DNA from: a virus
Length of the DNA stretch: 30,688 nt
IMG/VR virus record: IMGVR_UViG_3300031227_000262
Coordinates: 1-30,688 of that record
Direction: 5' to 3' (one strand)
Shown here one piece after another: positions 30,636-30,688 of this stretch. The translations under genes were made by a program, and so were the position numbers. Each line of letters starts with the position of its first letter. Within the stretch, counting starts at the first letter, position 1. The notes below the pieces were generated by a model. That model ran no database searches and was not told where the DNA came from. It saw only the letters and a list, made by a program, of their open reading frames with translations.

Positions 30636-30665
30636 ATAGTATTCAATTTGACCCCTTACCTTCAA
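30636..30665 (-). promoter_or_regulatory. possible promoter upstream of the small terminase
   Basis: On the minus strand TTGAAG (30665-30660) is followed after 18 bases by TACTAT (30641-30636), about 20 bases before the small terminase ATG. The pair fits sigma70 only moderately, and the region is cut at the window edge, so a longer upstream transcript is equally possible. Confidence 0.25.
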
Positions 30666-30688
30666 AGTGTCCTTGTATCTATTTGACT

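Overview
The window is a contiguous piece of a tailed bacteriophage (or prophage) genome with HK97-type head morphogenesis and a siphovirus-like long tail. Every supported gene is on the minus strand, so the biological order runs from position 30688 down to 1. Genes are tightly packed, with ATGA or TAATG overlaps and Shine-Dalgarno sites inside the preceding gene. The base composition is moderately AT-rich. No host gene, integrase, rRNA or CRISPR array is visible. The host cannot be named from the sequence. Sec-type leaders ending in AxA-like sites and a GH24 lysozyme fit a bacterial host with an ordinary Sec system.

Late unit (30615 to 4645). Packaging and head genes come first: small terminase, large terminase, a 55-residue membrane protein, a portal fused to a MuF-like domain, prohead protease, major capsid protein and a decoration-like protein. 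Next come three consecutive genes with N-terminal signal peptides and fibre-like or LamG-like bodies (23784 to 19888), which is an odd cargo for a head module. The connector part follows: a 71-residue protein, a gp6-like connector with an inserted domain, head closure, an HK97 gp10-like neck protein and a DUF3168-like tail terminator. The tail part holds two paralogous tail-tube-type proteins, a tail assembly chaperone with a textbook -1 frameshift site (A AAA AAC), the tape measure, two small tail-tip proteins, a large hub-like protein, an FN3/fibre protein, a 31-residue membrane micro-protein and a 945-residue FN3/DNRLRE-like protein. A lysis group closes the unit (membrane/coiled-coil protein, GH24 lysozyme, small exported or membrane protein). 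A strong intrinsic terminator follows at 4571-4605.

Left unit (4460 to below 1). A separate promoter, overlapped by TTGT/ACAA palindromes, precedes a 60-residue Cro-like HTH protein. After it come a hexapeptide-repeat protein with twenty 18-bp units, a 34-residue membrane protein, a YqaJ/lambda-exonuclease-type recombinase, two small conserved-looking proteins, a coiled-coil protein with a C-terminal zinc ribbon, and a RecT-type annealing protein. The nuclease and annealase form a two-component recombination system. A tRNA-like 3' half, a 33-residue membrane protein and a truncated ORF fill the left edge.

The most unusual points are the exported-protein cassette inside the capsid module, with similar RNA hairpins on both sides of its first gene; the reuse of one beta-rich decoration-like domain in capsid-adjacent, connector and tail-tube proteins; and the reuse of a DNRLRE-like domain in the tail hub and the large FN3 protein. 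All family assignments come from reading sequence motifs; no database search was run.
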